Assembly (NCBI RefSeq): GCF_900453105.1
Contig: NZ_UGPW01000001.1
Location: forward strand, 930,001 to 994,000
Direction of reading: 5' to 3'
Source: Moraxella ovis
GTDB lineage: Bacteria > Pseudomonadota > Gammaproteobacteria > Pseudomonadales > Moraxellaceae
Length of the DNA: 64,000 nt
The notes under the pieces were generated by a model, which saw only the letters and a list, made by a program, of their open reading frames with translations, made no database searches and was not told where the DNA came from. Position numbers and translations under genes: made by a program. Each line of letters opens with the position of its first letter. The first letter of the stretch is position 1. Below, piece by piece: positions 17,877 to 26,841 of this stretch.

Positions 17877-18707
17877 TTATTCTTTAAATTTACCCATGGA
17901 TTTTAAGGTGTTCTTAAAGAGTCTGGTGAAAACGATGTATGTGCTGGATAAAAAATTAAGCCAAGTGCCTTGATTTACCACATAGCCTTTATGACTTGCA
18001 TAATGCCCTTTTAGGACTTTTGTGTGAGCGGTATTAGACTCTAAGGCGCTATAAACAAAGCCGATGTCTTTATCAAATCTTTCAAAACGGATAGGGTGTA
18101 AATGTTGTATCTCATGAATGGCTTTGGTGTAGGCGATAGGGCCTGTAACGAATAATACGCCACGCTTGCCATAACTATGCACACCATAGTGCCATGCTCG
18201 GTAGTTTAGAATGTTATCCACGACCGAATCTAATATGTGCTTCATAACAGGTGAGTGTTTTTCACAGATGATAAACCATTGTTGGTATTCTCCGTCTTTG
18301 ATGCCAAGCTCTTCGGTGAGATATAAGAATTTACCCGTGCTTTCATCTTTTTGCCCTGCTTCATTTTGCCATTGGGTAACAATAAAGGTATCATCAGACT
18401 TGATGATTTCACTTAATGGATAAATGCAAGTGCTTTTGATGTCAAGATATACACCGCCTTCATGGTATAGTACCAAATAGCGGAATAAATCAGCTTTGGC
18501 TGCCCCATAGACAGGATTGATGCGATGATAAGCATCCAAAATCCGACCGTCATCATGTGCCTTGATGTATGCCAATACAGCATCATCATCATAAAAACGG
18601 TATTCCCAATCAGGATTTTTATCCTTAAGTTCGGCAACAATCGGAGCAATGGGTGCTGGTAGTGTTTGGGATTTATAGGTTTGATGAATGATTTTATGAA
18701 TTGCCAT
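17877..18707 (-). CDS. DXD-type sugar transferase (Gly_transf_sug/OCH1-like)
   Basis: A 276-residue GT-A-like glycosyltransferase. The start IHKIIHQTYKSQTLP, the NPVYGAAKADLFRYLVLY segment and GGVYLDIKSTC are hallmarks of the capsular/LPS sugar transferases related to yeast OCH1. The metal-binding motif reads DIK rather than DID. I chose ATG at 18707, where family similarity begins. A longer in-frame extension runs into manC and shows no similarity. The start lies 14 bases inside the 3' end of manC, so the two are translationally coupled. The substrate is unknown; the LOS or a capsule-like glycan is the likely target. Confidence 0.88.
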   Translation of the reverse strand: MAIHKIIHQTYKSQTLPAPIAPIVAELKDKNPDWEYRFYDDDAVLAYIKAHDDGRILDAYHRINPVYGAAKADLFRYLVLYHEGGVYLDIKSTCIYPLSEIIKSDDTFIVTQWQNEAGQKDESTGKFLYLTEELGIKDGEYQQWFIICEKHSPVMKHILDSVVDNILNYRAWHYGVHSYGKRGVLFVTGPIAYTKAIHEIQHLHPIRFERFDKDIGFVYSALESNTAHTKVLKGHYASHKGYVVNQGTWLNFLSSTYIVFTRLFKNTLKSMGKFKE

Positions 18708-20121
18708 TGTCAGTCCTACCATAAATGTCATCAAAACGAACGATGTCATCTTCACCCAAATAGTCGCCAGATTGCACTTCGATAATCTCCAGTGGAATCT
18801 TACCAGGGTTCTCCAAAGAATGGGTTTCGCCAAGAGGGATATATACCGACTCGTTTTTGGCCAATAAAAAACTCTCATCTGCTTTATGGATTTTTGCGGT
18901 GCCATTTACCACAATCCAATGTTCAGAGCGGTGATGGTGCATTTGCAAAGACAGCTTTTGGTTGGGATTGACAACGATATGCTTGACTTGATAACCTGCA
19001 TCCTTGGCAAGACTGTCATAATGACCCCAAGGGCGATACACTTCTCGATGAATGTCATGTTCGTATCGGTCGTTGTTCTTGATGTTTTGAACAATGTGCT
19101 TGATGTCTTGGGCGTAGTCTTTATTTGCAACCAAAATGGCATCTTTGGTTTCAACCACGACCAAATTCTCTACCCCCACCAAAGTGATTAGGCGATTTTC
19201 ACTGTGAGCATAGTTATTATGACTGTTGTGGGTGATGACATCGCCAATTAGGACATTGTTTTCTTGGTCTTTGGTTTGGATGTCCCATAATGCCGACCAA
19301 GAACCAACATCGCTCCAGCCTGCATTTAAAGCAACAACCACTGCATTGTTGGTGTTCTCCATGACGGCATAATCAATAGAGTCAGAGCGACAGCTTTCAA
19401 AAATGGCATTATCAATGCGAATAAAATCCAAGTCTTTCCGGGTGTTTAGCATGACTTTTTGGCAAACGTCTGCAATATCAGGTGCATGAGTGGCTAGCTC
19501 CTTTAGATACTGATTTGCCTTAAACATGAACATCCCACTGTTCCACAAAAAATCCCCGCTTTGCAGGTAGTTTTGGGCGGTAGCGTAATCGGGCTTTTCT
19601 ACAAAGGTGTCAATATGATGCCCGTGTAATACGGCTTTGCCTTGTTTGATGTAGCCATAACCTGTCTCGGGATGTGTGGGCGTGATGCCAAAAGTGACCA
19701 TGTTGTCTTGCAGGGCAAGCTCATGGGCGTTGATAATACTGTCGGTAAATGCTTTTTCATCATTGATGACGTGGTCGGCAGGCAATACAAGCATGACGGC
19801 ATCGTCATTTTGCTTTAGGTGATATGCCACCAAAGCAGTTGCAGGGGCAGTATTTTTGCCAACAGGTTCAAGAATAATGGTTGGATGAACACCAATCTTA
19901 CGCATTTGTTCTGCCACTAAAAAACGATGTTCTTCATTGCAGATCAATATGGGTTCGGCACAATTTAATTCTTTTAAACGCAGAACGGTTTTTTGCAGTA
20001 GAGTGTGTTCATCCAGCCCTAAAGTAAGAAATTGTTTTGGGTATTTGGTTCTTGACAAGGGCCATAGTCGAGTACCGCTACCGCCTGCCATGATGACAGG
20101 AATGATGTTGGTGGAATGCAT
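18694..20121 (-). CDS. manC: Mannose-1-phosphate guanylyltransferase / mannose-6-phosphate isomerase
   Basis: Makes GDP-mannose from mannose-1-phosphate and GTP; the fused C-terminal domain usually also isomerises fructose-6-phosphate to mannose-6-phosphate. The 475-residue protein has the pyrophosphorylase motif GGSGTRLWPLSRTKYPKQFL near the N-terminus, FVEKP in the middle, and a C-terminal cupin with MHHHRSEHWIVVNGTAKI. Length and order match ManC/CpsB/AlgA. It is the second gene of the minus-strand glycan operon, 15 bases after the upstream glycosyltransferase. No phosphomannomutase gene is in the window, so that step must be encoded elsewhere. Confidence 0.95.
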   Translation of the reverse strand: MHSTNIIPVIMAGGSGTRLWPLSRTKYPKQFLTLGLDEHTLLQKTVLRLKELNCAEPILICNEEHRFLVAEQMRKIGVHPTIILEPVGKNTAPATALVAYHLKQNDDAVMLVLPADHVINDEKAFTDSIINAHELALQDNMVTFGITPTHPETGYGYIKQGKAVLHGHHIDTFVEKPDYATAQNYLQSGDFLWNSGMFMFKANQYLKELATHAPDIADVCQKVMLNTRKDLDFIRIDNAIFESCRSDSIDYAVMENTNNAVVVALNAGWSDVGSWSALWDIQTKDQENNVLIGDVITHNSHNNYAHSENRLITLVGVENLVVVETKDAILVANKDYAQDIKHIVQNIKNNDRYEHDIHREVYRPWGHYDSLAKDAGYQVKHIVVNPNQKLSLQMHHHRSEHWIVVNGTAKIHKADESFLLAKNESVYIPLGETHSLENPGKIPLEIIEVQSGDYLGEDDIVRFDDIYGRTDNGNS

Positions 20122-20136
20122 AATGAAGTTCCTATT

Positions 20137-21738
20137 TTATTTATTCTTGTTAGACCGATTCATCTGCCACAGCATGATGTATTTATCCAAGGTATAGCCC
20201 AAAGACGCTACCGCCAAGATATAGCCATACACTCCGCCCATAAAGTCGGCCCGGATAACATACTCACGCACAAACGAAAACCACGAGCGAATAAGCAGTC
20301 CTGCCATGCTCACTGTTTTGCCTTTGGCGTGCTTTTCTTTTGCCCAGTCGTGGCTATATCGGATATTTTTTACCAAAAAATGGTGTAAATTGTCGTTGGT
20401 GATGTGGGGCAAGTAGCCTTTTAACACCACGCTTGGCATATCTTGTTGGTCAAGAGATTCATGAACTTCTAAATCCGAGTAGTTAAAATGCGTGCGAGCA
20501 TAAAGCCGAGCGAGCTTGTCGGTGTACCATGAGCGTGGCTGAACTTCCACACCGCAAAAGGTATTGACCCGAGCAATGGCAAAGACCTTATCTGTCTGCA
20601 CAGGCTGCCTTAGCACATCGGCGATGGATTGTCGTAACGCTTGGTCAAGGCGTTCATCAGCGTCCAGTACCAACACATAATCGCCTGTGGCATAAGACTG
20701 AGCAAGCTTACGTTGTTTGCCGAAGCCTTGCCAGTCGGTATTGACGTGCCATTTTGCTCCATATTGTTCGGCAATCTTGCGAGTATCATCGGTGCTACCG
20801 CTATCTAGGACAATAATTTCATCTGCCAAATCATGCACCGTATCAAGGCACGCGTTTAGGTGCTTGGATTCGTTTTTGCAAATCATGACAAGCGACAACG
20901 TGCTTTTTTTGTCGGTCAAATCAATAGGCGTGAGATTTTTGGTAAATTCTACCGATTTTAAAAATGCTTGCTCAGCTTGGTTGTGGGTTAAATCGTATAA
21001 AATGGCGTATTTATTAAAGGTGTATTGGGTAAACATCAGTGAATAAATCAATCCATACCTACCCTGCAAAAATCGCCCGTCCACAAAATACTGCTTAAAA
21101 AACGCCCAAAATGGGTTTAAAATCACCTTGCTAAATTTGCCTTTTTTGCCCTGTCTGTGCCTATCGTCTGCCCATGCTTTGGCATATTCTAGGCGTTTGG
21201 TAAGCCAAAATAGGGGTGTGTCTGCCGTATGATGTCGCATAAAGCCATCAAGTGTGGCAGTAGTCGCTCCATTTAGCACGACCGATTCATGCACTAAGTT
21301 ATTGTCATAGTTATATTTTTTAGGATACAGTCGCCAATGAGCCTTGACCGCCCATAGCCTGTTGTCAATCTCATATCCAAAAATACAGTCTATGCGTTTG
21401 ATACCATACACCGTATCAGCAGGGGGGTTTTTGATGACCGCCGAAATACTCTGTTTTAGCTCGTCGGTAATCTCTTCGTCAGCGTCTAGTGCCAGTATCC
21501 ACTTGCCCGTGGCATAAGACTGGGCGAGCTGGCGTTGTTTACCAAAGCCTTGCCATTCGGTATTAACGTGCCATTTTACCCCATATTGTTCGGCAATTTC
21601 ACGGCTGTTGTCAGTGCTACCGCTATCTAAAATGATAATCTCGTCCGCCAAGCCGTCTAAAGCAGGCAAGCTGATCGCCAAATTTTTGGCTTCATTTTTG
21701 ACAATCATGACGACCGATAGGGGGTATTGATTTTGCAT
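20137..21738 (-). CDS. Two-domain GT2 glycosyltransferase, Lgt3-like
   Basis: A 533-residue protein made of two tandem family 2 glycosyltransferase domains (about residues 5-250 and 280-525). Each has the WaaE/LgtF pattern: VMIVKNEAKNL or VMICKNESKHL, EIIILDSGSTD or EIIVLDSGSTD, then ALDADEEI or VLDADERL with the catalytic aspartates. Moraxella catarrhalis Lgt3 is known as such a two-domain LOS glucosyltransferase, so LOS inner-core glucosylation is the best guess. I chose ATG at 21738. An upstream in-frame extension to 21837 overlaps the Lrp-type gene, and a TATAAT lies inside that extension. First gene of the operon. Confidence 0.88.
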   Translation of the reverse strand: MQNQYPLSVVMIVKNEAKNLAISLPALDGLADEIIILDSGSTDNSREIAEQYGVKWHVNTEWQGFGKQRQLAQSYATGKWILALDADEEITDELKQSISAVIKNPPADTVYGIKRIDCIFGYEIDNRLWAVKAHWRLYPKKYNYDNNLVHESVVLNGATTATLDGFMRHHTADTPLFWLTKRLEYAKAWADDRHRQGKKGKFSKVILNPFWAFFKQYFVDGRFLQGRYGLIYSLMFTQYTFNKYAILYDLTHNQAEQAFLKSVEFTKNLTPIDLTDKKSTLSLVMICKNESKHLNACLDTVHDLADEIIVLDSGSTDDTRKIAEQYGAKWHVNTDWQGFGKQRKLAQSYATGDYVLVLDADERLDQALRQSIADVLRQPVQTDKVFAIARVNTFCGVEVQPRSWYTDKLARLYARTHFNYSDLEVHESLDQQDMPSVVLKGYLPHITNDNLHHFLVKNIRYSHDWAKEKHAKGKTVSMAGLLIRSWFSFVREYVIRADFMGGVYGYILAVASLGYTLDKYIMLWQMNRSNKNK

Positions 21739-21826
21739 GGATGATTGCTGTGGATAAATTCTGGATATTATACTCATTAATTTGCATAATTTTAAGTGGT
21801 TAATGATATATTTTTTCATTAACATT

Positions 21827-22291
21827 TTAGATGGCAACCCGAGTAAAAACCTCTCTTAACTCAAAACTGGTATGAAGCTGACTGACCCCATCAATTTTGC
21901 TCAGCCTATGGAGTAAAAACTCTTCATAATGGCTCATATCACGCACCACCACCTTTAACAGATAATCTTCCGACCGCCCTGTAACAAGACTACACGACAC
22001 CACTTCATCAAAGGTTTTGATGTGATTTTCAAATTCGCTAAAGCGTTCAGCGGTGTGTTTATCCATACTGACCGCCACAAAGACGGACAATGTGTTGCCA
22101 AGCGAGCGTGCGGACGTGTGGGCGTGATAACCTGTGATAACGCCCATGTCTTCAAGTCGTTTGATCCTGCGAATGACAGGCGTGGCGGACAGATTGACCT
22201 GCTCACAGATGTCGGCAACAGCAAGGCGGGCGTTGTCCGTGAGTAGTTTTAGGATTTTATGGTCAATGGGATCTAGATTAATGGCGTTCAT
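21827..22291 (-). CDS. Lrp/AsnC-family transcriptional regulator
   Basis: A 154-residue leucine-responsive-type regulator. The N-terminal helix-turn-helix spans about residues 8-57 (LDPIDHKILKLLTDNARLAV, then VNLSATPVIRRIKRLEDMG). The C-terminal RAM ligand-binding domain carries VTGRSEDYLLKVVVRDMSHY, where amino acids bind in this family. Its divergent neighbour is leuA, the first enzyme of leucine synthesis, so local control of leuA or autoregulation is plausible. The intergenic region holds a long imperfect palindrome that could be its operator. It could also be a specialised AsnC-type regulator rather than global Lrp. Confidence 0.93.
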   Translation of the reverse strand: MNAINLDPIDHKILKLLTDNARLAVADICEQVNLSATPVIRRIKRLEDMGVITGYHAHTSARSLGNTLSVFVAVSMDKHTAERFSEFENHIKTFDEVVSCSLVTGRSEDYLLKVVVRDMSHYEEFLLHRLSKIDGVSQLHTSFELREVFTRVAI

Positions 22292-22309
22292 GTTGAGAAA
22301 TTATCAAAA

Positions 22310-22369
22310 TTTGGCGGATTTTACCATAAATTCATTATTTTTTGGTAAATATGGCTAAAATCTGCCAAA
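22310..22369. repeat. Long imperfect palindrome between lrp-type gene and leuA
   Basis: TTTGGCGGATTTTACCATA (22310-22328) faces TATGGCTAAAATCTGCCAAA (22350-22369) with a 21-base spacer. The arms pair along their length with one mismatch and one bulged base. A nested pair TTTACC/GGTAAA (22320-22325, 22343-22348) is also present. It sits 19 bases from the regulator start codon and could be an operator for it or a short repeat element. Confidence 0.65.
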
Positions 22370-22438
22370 AATTTTTGTAAAATTGGTAAAAATTAGTGCA
22401 AAATTTTGGTATGATAATACAATGATTTATTAAGGTTT

Positions 22439-22505
22439 CCCGTTTGTCCTGAGTTTATCGAAGGGCAGGAAAACCCTTGTGGTCCGACAAGCTCACCACG
22501 AACGG
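22439..22505. repeat. REP-like inverted pair upstream of leuA
   Basis: CCGTTTGTCCTGAGTTTATC at 22439-22458 and, in opposite orientation, GCTCACCACGAACGG at 22491-22505 are the heads of two REP-type palindromic units. The pattern (CCGTTCGTCCTGAG... / ...GCTCACCACGAACGG) is a widespread bacterial intergenic repeat. The pair lies 31 bases before the leuA start and would form a stable hairpin in the leuA leader. No second copy was seen in the window. Confidence 0.7.
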
Positions 22506-22536
22506 TTTTAATTTAAAAAATATAGCGAGCCTAGCC

Positions 22537-24267
22537 ATGCCAACACCTAAAATCACCCCAAAAAATCCTGCGTTTGATTTTACCAAATATCGCCCTTTTG
22601 AATTTGCCCCAAACCTGCCCGACCGCACATGGTGCGACAAACGCATAGAAAAAGCCCCAATCTGGGCGAGCGTGGATTTGCGAGACGGCAACCAAGCCTT
22701 GATTGACCCCATGACCATTGAGCAAAAATTACGCTTTTTTAAGTTGCTGGTGGCGGTTGGTTTTAAAGAGATTGAGATTGGTTTTCCGTCTGCCGCCCAA
22801 GTGGAATTTGACTTTACACGCTTACTTATTGAAGGAAACCATGTGCCTGATGATGTTACTTTGCAGGTGCTTGTACAGGCTCGTGAGCATTTGATTGAGC
22901 GTACCTTTGAGAGCCTAAAAGGGGCAAAACGTGCCATTGTTCACGTTTATAACAGTACGTCAAGGGTACAACGTGATAAGGTGTATCAGCTTGACAAGGA
23001 CGGCATTAAGGCGATTGCGGTGGGTGGGGCGACTTTGCTAAGAGACATTGCCAAACGTTATCCTGAGACCGAGTGGATTTTTCAGTACAGCCCTGAGAGT
23101 TTTAGCCAGACCGAGACCGATTTTGCCGTAGAAGTGTGCCAAGCGGTGTGCGATGTGTGGCGACCCCAAGACGGTCAAAAAGTGATTTTGAACCTACCTG
23201 CAACGGTAGAAGCGTCCACGCCCAATCTATATGCCGACCAGATTGAGTATTTTTGTCGTCATTTGCCAAGCCGTAAAGACGTGATTGTGAGCCTACATAC
23301 GCACAACGACCGTGGCTGTGGCGTGGCGGCAAGTGAGCTTGGCGTGATGGCAGGGGCTGACCGTGTGGAAGGCACATTGTTGGGTAATGGCGAGCGTACG
23401 GGCAACATGGATATTTTGACCATGGCGATGAATTTGTATACACAAGGGGTAGACCCTGAGCTTGATTTGTCGCAGGTAAGCGAGATTGTACAAGTGGCGA
23501 CTGACTGCACCAATCTGCCCGTACACCCACGCCATGCCTATGTCGGTGAACTTGTGTTTACAGCTTTCTCAGGTTCGCACCAAGATGCCATTAAAAAGTC
23601 GCTGGATTATAATGAAAAGCACCCTGAAACCGAACAGCATTGGGACGTGGCATACTTACCGATTGACCCTGTGCATATCGGACGCAGTTATCAAGACGTG
23701 GTGCGTATCAATAGCCAGTCGGGTAAGGGCGGGGCGGCGTACATCTTACAGCGTCATTATGGCTTTGATTTGCCACGTTGGACACAGATTGATTTTGCCA
23801 AAGTGGTGCAGAACCAAGCCGAGAGTTTGGCTCGTGAGCTAAAAACAGATGAGCTCCTTGACATCTTTACCAAGACTTATTTGACCCAAGAGATCTTTAA
23901 ATTAAGCGATTATCAGATTAACAACAAGGGCGGAGACGTATCCTTTAACGGACAAATCGCCACGCCCATGGACGTGCTAGAAATCATCGGGCAGGGCAAT
24001 GGGGCATTGTCGGCATTTATTGACGGACTGGTCAAGGCGACAGGTAAGGACATTCACGTGACCAATTACTCCGAACACGCCATTAACATCAAGGCGACCG
24101 AGAGCCTGCTTGATGATGAGCTAGGCGACAACCAAACCAACTCAGCGGCGGCATCATACGTTCAGTTAAATATTGACGGCAAAGTGTATTCGGGCATTGG
24201 CGTGTGCAGCAGCACCGTATCGTCGATGTTAAAAGGCGTACTATCGGCCTTAGCCCAAACTTGGTAA
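22537..24267 (+). CDS. leuA: 2-isopropylmalate synthase
   Basis: First committed step of leucine synthesis: condensation of acetyl-CoA with 2-ketoisovalerate. From ATG 22537 the protein has 576 residues. The HMGL-like signature WASVDLRDGNQALIDPM places catalytic R49-D50. The metal-binding HTHNDRG lies in the middle and a C-terminal LeuA dimer regulatory domain ends with SYVQLNIDGKVYSGIGVCSS, where leucine feedback acts in the family. The length and an N-terminus rich in PTPKITPKNPAF fit the longer LeuA type found in actinobacteria and some gammaproteobacteria. A TTG at 22477 would extend the frame through the REP-like repeat and is rejected. Confidence 0.95.
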   Translation: MPTPKITPKNPAFDFTKYRPFEFAPNLPDRTWCDKRIEKAPIWASVDLRDGNQALIDPMTIEQKLRFFKLLVAVGFKEIEIGFPSAAQVEFDFTRLLIEGNHVPDDVTLQVLVQAREHLIERTFESLKGAKRAIVHVYNSTSRVQRDKVYQLDKDGIKAIAVGGATLLRDIAKRYPETEWIFQYSPESFSQTETDFAVEVCQAVCDVWRPQDGQKVILNLPATVEASTPNLYADQIEYFCRHLPSRKDVIVSLHTHNDRGCGVAASELGVMAGADRVEGTLLGNGERTGNMDILTMAMNLYTQGVDPELDLSQVSEIVQVATDCTNLPVHPRHAYVGELVFTAFSGSHQDAIKKSLDYNEKHPETEQHWDVAYLPIDPVHIGRSYQDVVRINSQSGKGGAAYILQRHYGFDLPRWTQIDFAKVVQNQAESLARELKTDELLDIFTKTYLTQEIFKLSDYQINNKGGDVSFNGQIATPMDVLEIIGQGNGALSAFIDGLVKATGKDIHVTNYSEHAINIKATESLLDDELGDNQTNSAAASYVQLNIDGKVYSGIGVCSSTVSSMLKGVLSALAQTW

Positions 24268-24279
24268 GATAAGCAAATA

Positions 24280-24317
24280 AAAAATAGCGCAATCTGTGAT
24301 TGGATTGCGCTATTTTT
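24280..24317 (+). terminator. Intrinsic terminator after leuA
   Basis: Perfect 15-base arms AAAAATAGCGCAATC (24280-24294) and GATTGCGCTATTTTT (24303-24317) with an 8-base loop, 12 bases after the leuA stop. Confidence 0.92.
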
Positions 24318-24384
24318 GTGATGAAATTTAACAATTTGATAATTTTGACACTGGTGAATTGCGATTCACACCAAAGGATAAACA

Positions 24385-25890
24385 ATGATTCATTTTAATC
24401 TAGCAAAGCCAATCGATAACGCCACCGACCTATCTCTGATGGGGAAGATGGCGAACCGCCACGGACTTATCACAGGTGCGACTGGTACGGGTAAGACCAT
24501 CTCGCTTCGTAAGATGACAGAGGAATTTAGCCGAGCGGGAGTGCCTGTGTTCTTGGCGGACGTGAAGGGTGATTTATCAGGCATTGTCAAGGCAGGCGAG
24601 TCAATTGGTAAGGTTGGTGAGCGCATGGCGCAGTTTGGTTTGGATGAGAATTATCTGTCTGGCTTTCCTGTGTGATTTTGGGATGTATTTGGTCAGACAG
24701 GCATTCCTGTGCGTGTGACGGTTAGCCAAATGGGTGCGATGCTACTAGCAAGATTGATGAATTTGAATGACACTCAAGAAGAGCTTTTGAATGTTGTATT
24801 TAAAGTCGCTGATGATAATGGCTGGCACATCCTAGACCTAAAAGACCTACGTGCGATGCTGACTCACATCTCGGATAATGCCAAAGAATACCGCACCAAA
24901 TATGGTAACATCTCACCTGCCAGCGTAGGGGCAATTCAGCGTCAGCTACTACAGCTTGAAAGTGAAGGTGCGGATACTTTCTTTGGCGAGCCCGCCCTGA
25001 ACCTTGAGGATTGGGTGCAAACCGATGACGGCAAAGGCATCATTAACATCCTAAATTCCGAGAAGCTCATGCGTGCGCCACGCTTGTATAGTGCGTTTTT
25101 GCTTTGGTTCTTGGCGGAGATTTTTGCGACTTTCCCTGAGGTGGGCGACCTTGATAAGCCAAAATTTGTATTATTCTTTGATGAGGCGCATTTGTTGTTT
25201 GATAATTCACCAAAAGCACTGGTAGAGCAGATTGAGCAAGTGGTGCGACTCATTCGTTCAAAAGGTGTGGGTGTGTACTTCGTCACCCAAAATCCCTTGG
25301 ATTTACCTGAGAGCATCTTGGGTCAATTGGGCAATCGCATCCAGCATGCCTTACGCGCATTCACACCACGCGATCAAAAAGCCGTCAAGGCGGCGGCCGG
25401 CATCTTTAGAACCAACCCAAGCATTAACGTCGCAGCTGCCATCAGTGAGCTTGGTGTGGGTGAGGCACTTGTGTCATTCCTAGACGAAAAAGGCATGCCA
25501 AACGTTGTCGAGCGCGCTTATGTCCTACCGCCCAGCTCTCAGCTTACGCCGCTAAGCGAGGTGGGAGCGTACCGCCAGCTACCTAAACGATCCGCTGTAT
25601 GCGCACTATAGAGACATGGTTGAGAATTACTCTGCTTTTGAGGCGTTAGAAGCTAAGGCTGCTCAAGAACAAGCCCAAACTCTAGAGCAATCAAAGGCTG
25701 CCCAAGCCCCACAAAAGCAAGAGCTAACCGCCTTGGATGGCTTCATCGGTGGGCTGACAGGTGCCCGCAAAAAAGCGGTCAAGGTGTTGCATACAATGTG
25801 GCGGACACGCTTGGCAATCAGCTTAATAAGCAAGTATCCAAAGCCATCAGTCGTGGGCTGATGGGTGTGATTAAGAATTTGTTTAAATAA
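24385..25890 (+). pseudogene. Broken HerA-like ATPase of the YjgR/DUF853 family
   Basis: Three consecutive frames together encode a full YjgR-like protein (E. coli about 500 residues). The first 96 residues hold MANRHGLITGATGTGKT with Walker A. An in-frame TGA (24673-24675) then interrupts, and the same frame continues as [13 protein letters not shown] through FFDEAHLLF (Walker B) to QLTPLSEV. A one-base gain in a G run near 25563 shifts the frame; the next frame restores [20 protein letters not shown] further one-base loss near 25777 shifts it again; the final frame reads GVAYNVADTLGNQL to the stop at 25888-25890. Three independent lesions make a functional product unlikely. Confidence 0.88.
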
Positions 25891-25897
25891 TCAAAAC

Positions 25898-25930
25898 CAA
25901 AAACAGCATTCACGACGACTGCTGTTTTTG
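25898..25930. terminator. Hairpin between two convergent pseudogenes
   Basis: CAAAAACAGCA (25898-25908) pairs with TGCTGTTTTTG (25920-25930), with A and T runs on either side. It probably terminated both converging genes. Confidence 0.75.
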
Positions 25931-25949
25931 ATTTGACTGCCTAGCAGGG

Positions 25950-26825
25950 CTATCTCGTTCGCTTTAGTGATAGCATCAAGCCAGTCAAGATGAGCATCGC
26001 GCCAAGATAGCCGTATGGTCCTAAGTTATACCAAAAATCATCAGTGCAAAACACTGGCAAATAAAGGGTCGCTTGTCTCGATGATCTGAACTTTGCTGGC
26101 ATCTCCGTGCGTGATGGCCTTAGTGGCTAAGAAAAACCCGCGATGGCTGGTAGTAACACCAGCGCCATGATGGCACCCATCGCAGTCAAGCTTGGCATCA
26201 TAAATCCATCTAACAAAAATGACACCAGCAAGTACAAGCTGCCAAACCCAAATAACCAGCACAGCACCGCCAGACCATTGCCAACGTTTAATAATTTACC
26301 CAAAAATATAAACAGCGCATACCCAAATCCGCCCAGAAGCGCAAGAATGATACCAAGCATGCTGCCTAAGATACCATGTTCAAATAAAAAGATGAGATAG
26401 ACACCCATCATGATGGTAATAAATGCTGCTACTTTAAATTTGGTTGGTCTTTCGCCTAGAAAGAGCGCTGCCATCAAGATGGTCGCAGCACCTGCCGCAT
26501 AAGTTAAAAATACCACTAAGGGAATCGATGCTTCGCTGAACGCCCAAGTCTCAAAGAAATATAAACAAAATATCCCAAAAAAGGATAACAGGGCATAATG
26601 ATGCCAGTATCGTGAGAGTGTGCGGCATTCGATACGCAACTTGGGCTTTGATAGGCAATAGATAGCAATGATGATAAAGGCGATGAAGCATTTATAAAAG
26701 GCGAGAACGCTGGGCGCCAGTCCTGCCTGAAGTCCAAAACGCGTAAATACCCCAATCGTACCATTTAGCATCGCTGCTATGAGTGACAGATATTCAGCGC
26801 GCATAGGCGTGATTTTGAGGTTCAT
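25950..26825 (-). pseudogene. Frameshifted EamA/DMT-superfamily transporter
   Basis: A drug/metabolite-type transporter with about ten membrane helices, broken near its 3' end. Residues 1-232 from ATG 26825 read as an intact EamA protein up to LVLLPAIAGFS and a stop. Loss of one base in the T run at 26132-26136 explains this, because the next frame continues the family sequence FFLATKAITHGDASKVQIIE to DPLFASVL. That frame stops at 26041-26043, and a further shift restores LGPYGYLGAMLILTGLMLS to a stop at 25950-25952. At least two frameshifts are needed. The truncated 232-residue form would lack the last helices of the second EamA repeat. Substrate unknown. Confidence 0.85.
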
Positions 26826-26841
26826 CGATCAATCATATCGA

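Noticed and set aside
21739..21837. N-terminal extension of the Lgt3-like protein from 21837
   Set aside because: It overlaps the Lrp-type gene, contains a TATAAT on the coding strand and no family similarity; the domain starts right after ATG 21738.
22477..22536. Longer leuA starting at TTG 22477
   Set aside because: The extra 20 codons are encoded by the REP-like repeat and have no family similarity; LeuA similarity begins after ATG 22537.
24673..24675. Possible recoding of the in-frame TGA (selenocysteine or read-through) in the yjgR-like gene
   Set aside because: E. coli YjgR has ordinary residues at this point, no SECIS-like hairpin was recognised, and two further frameshifts in the same gene show it is simply broken.
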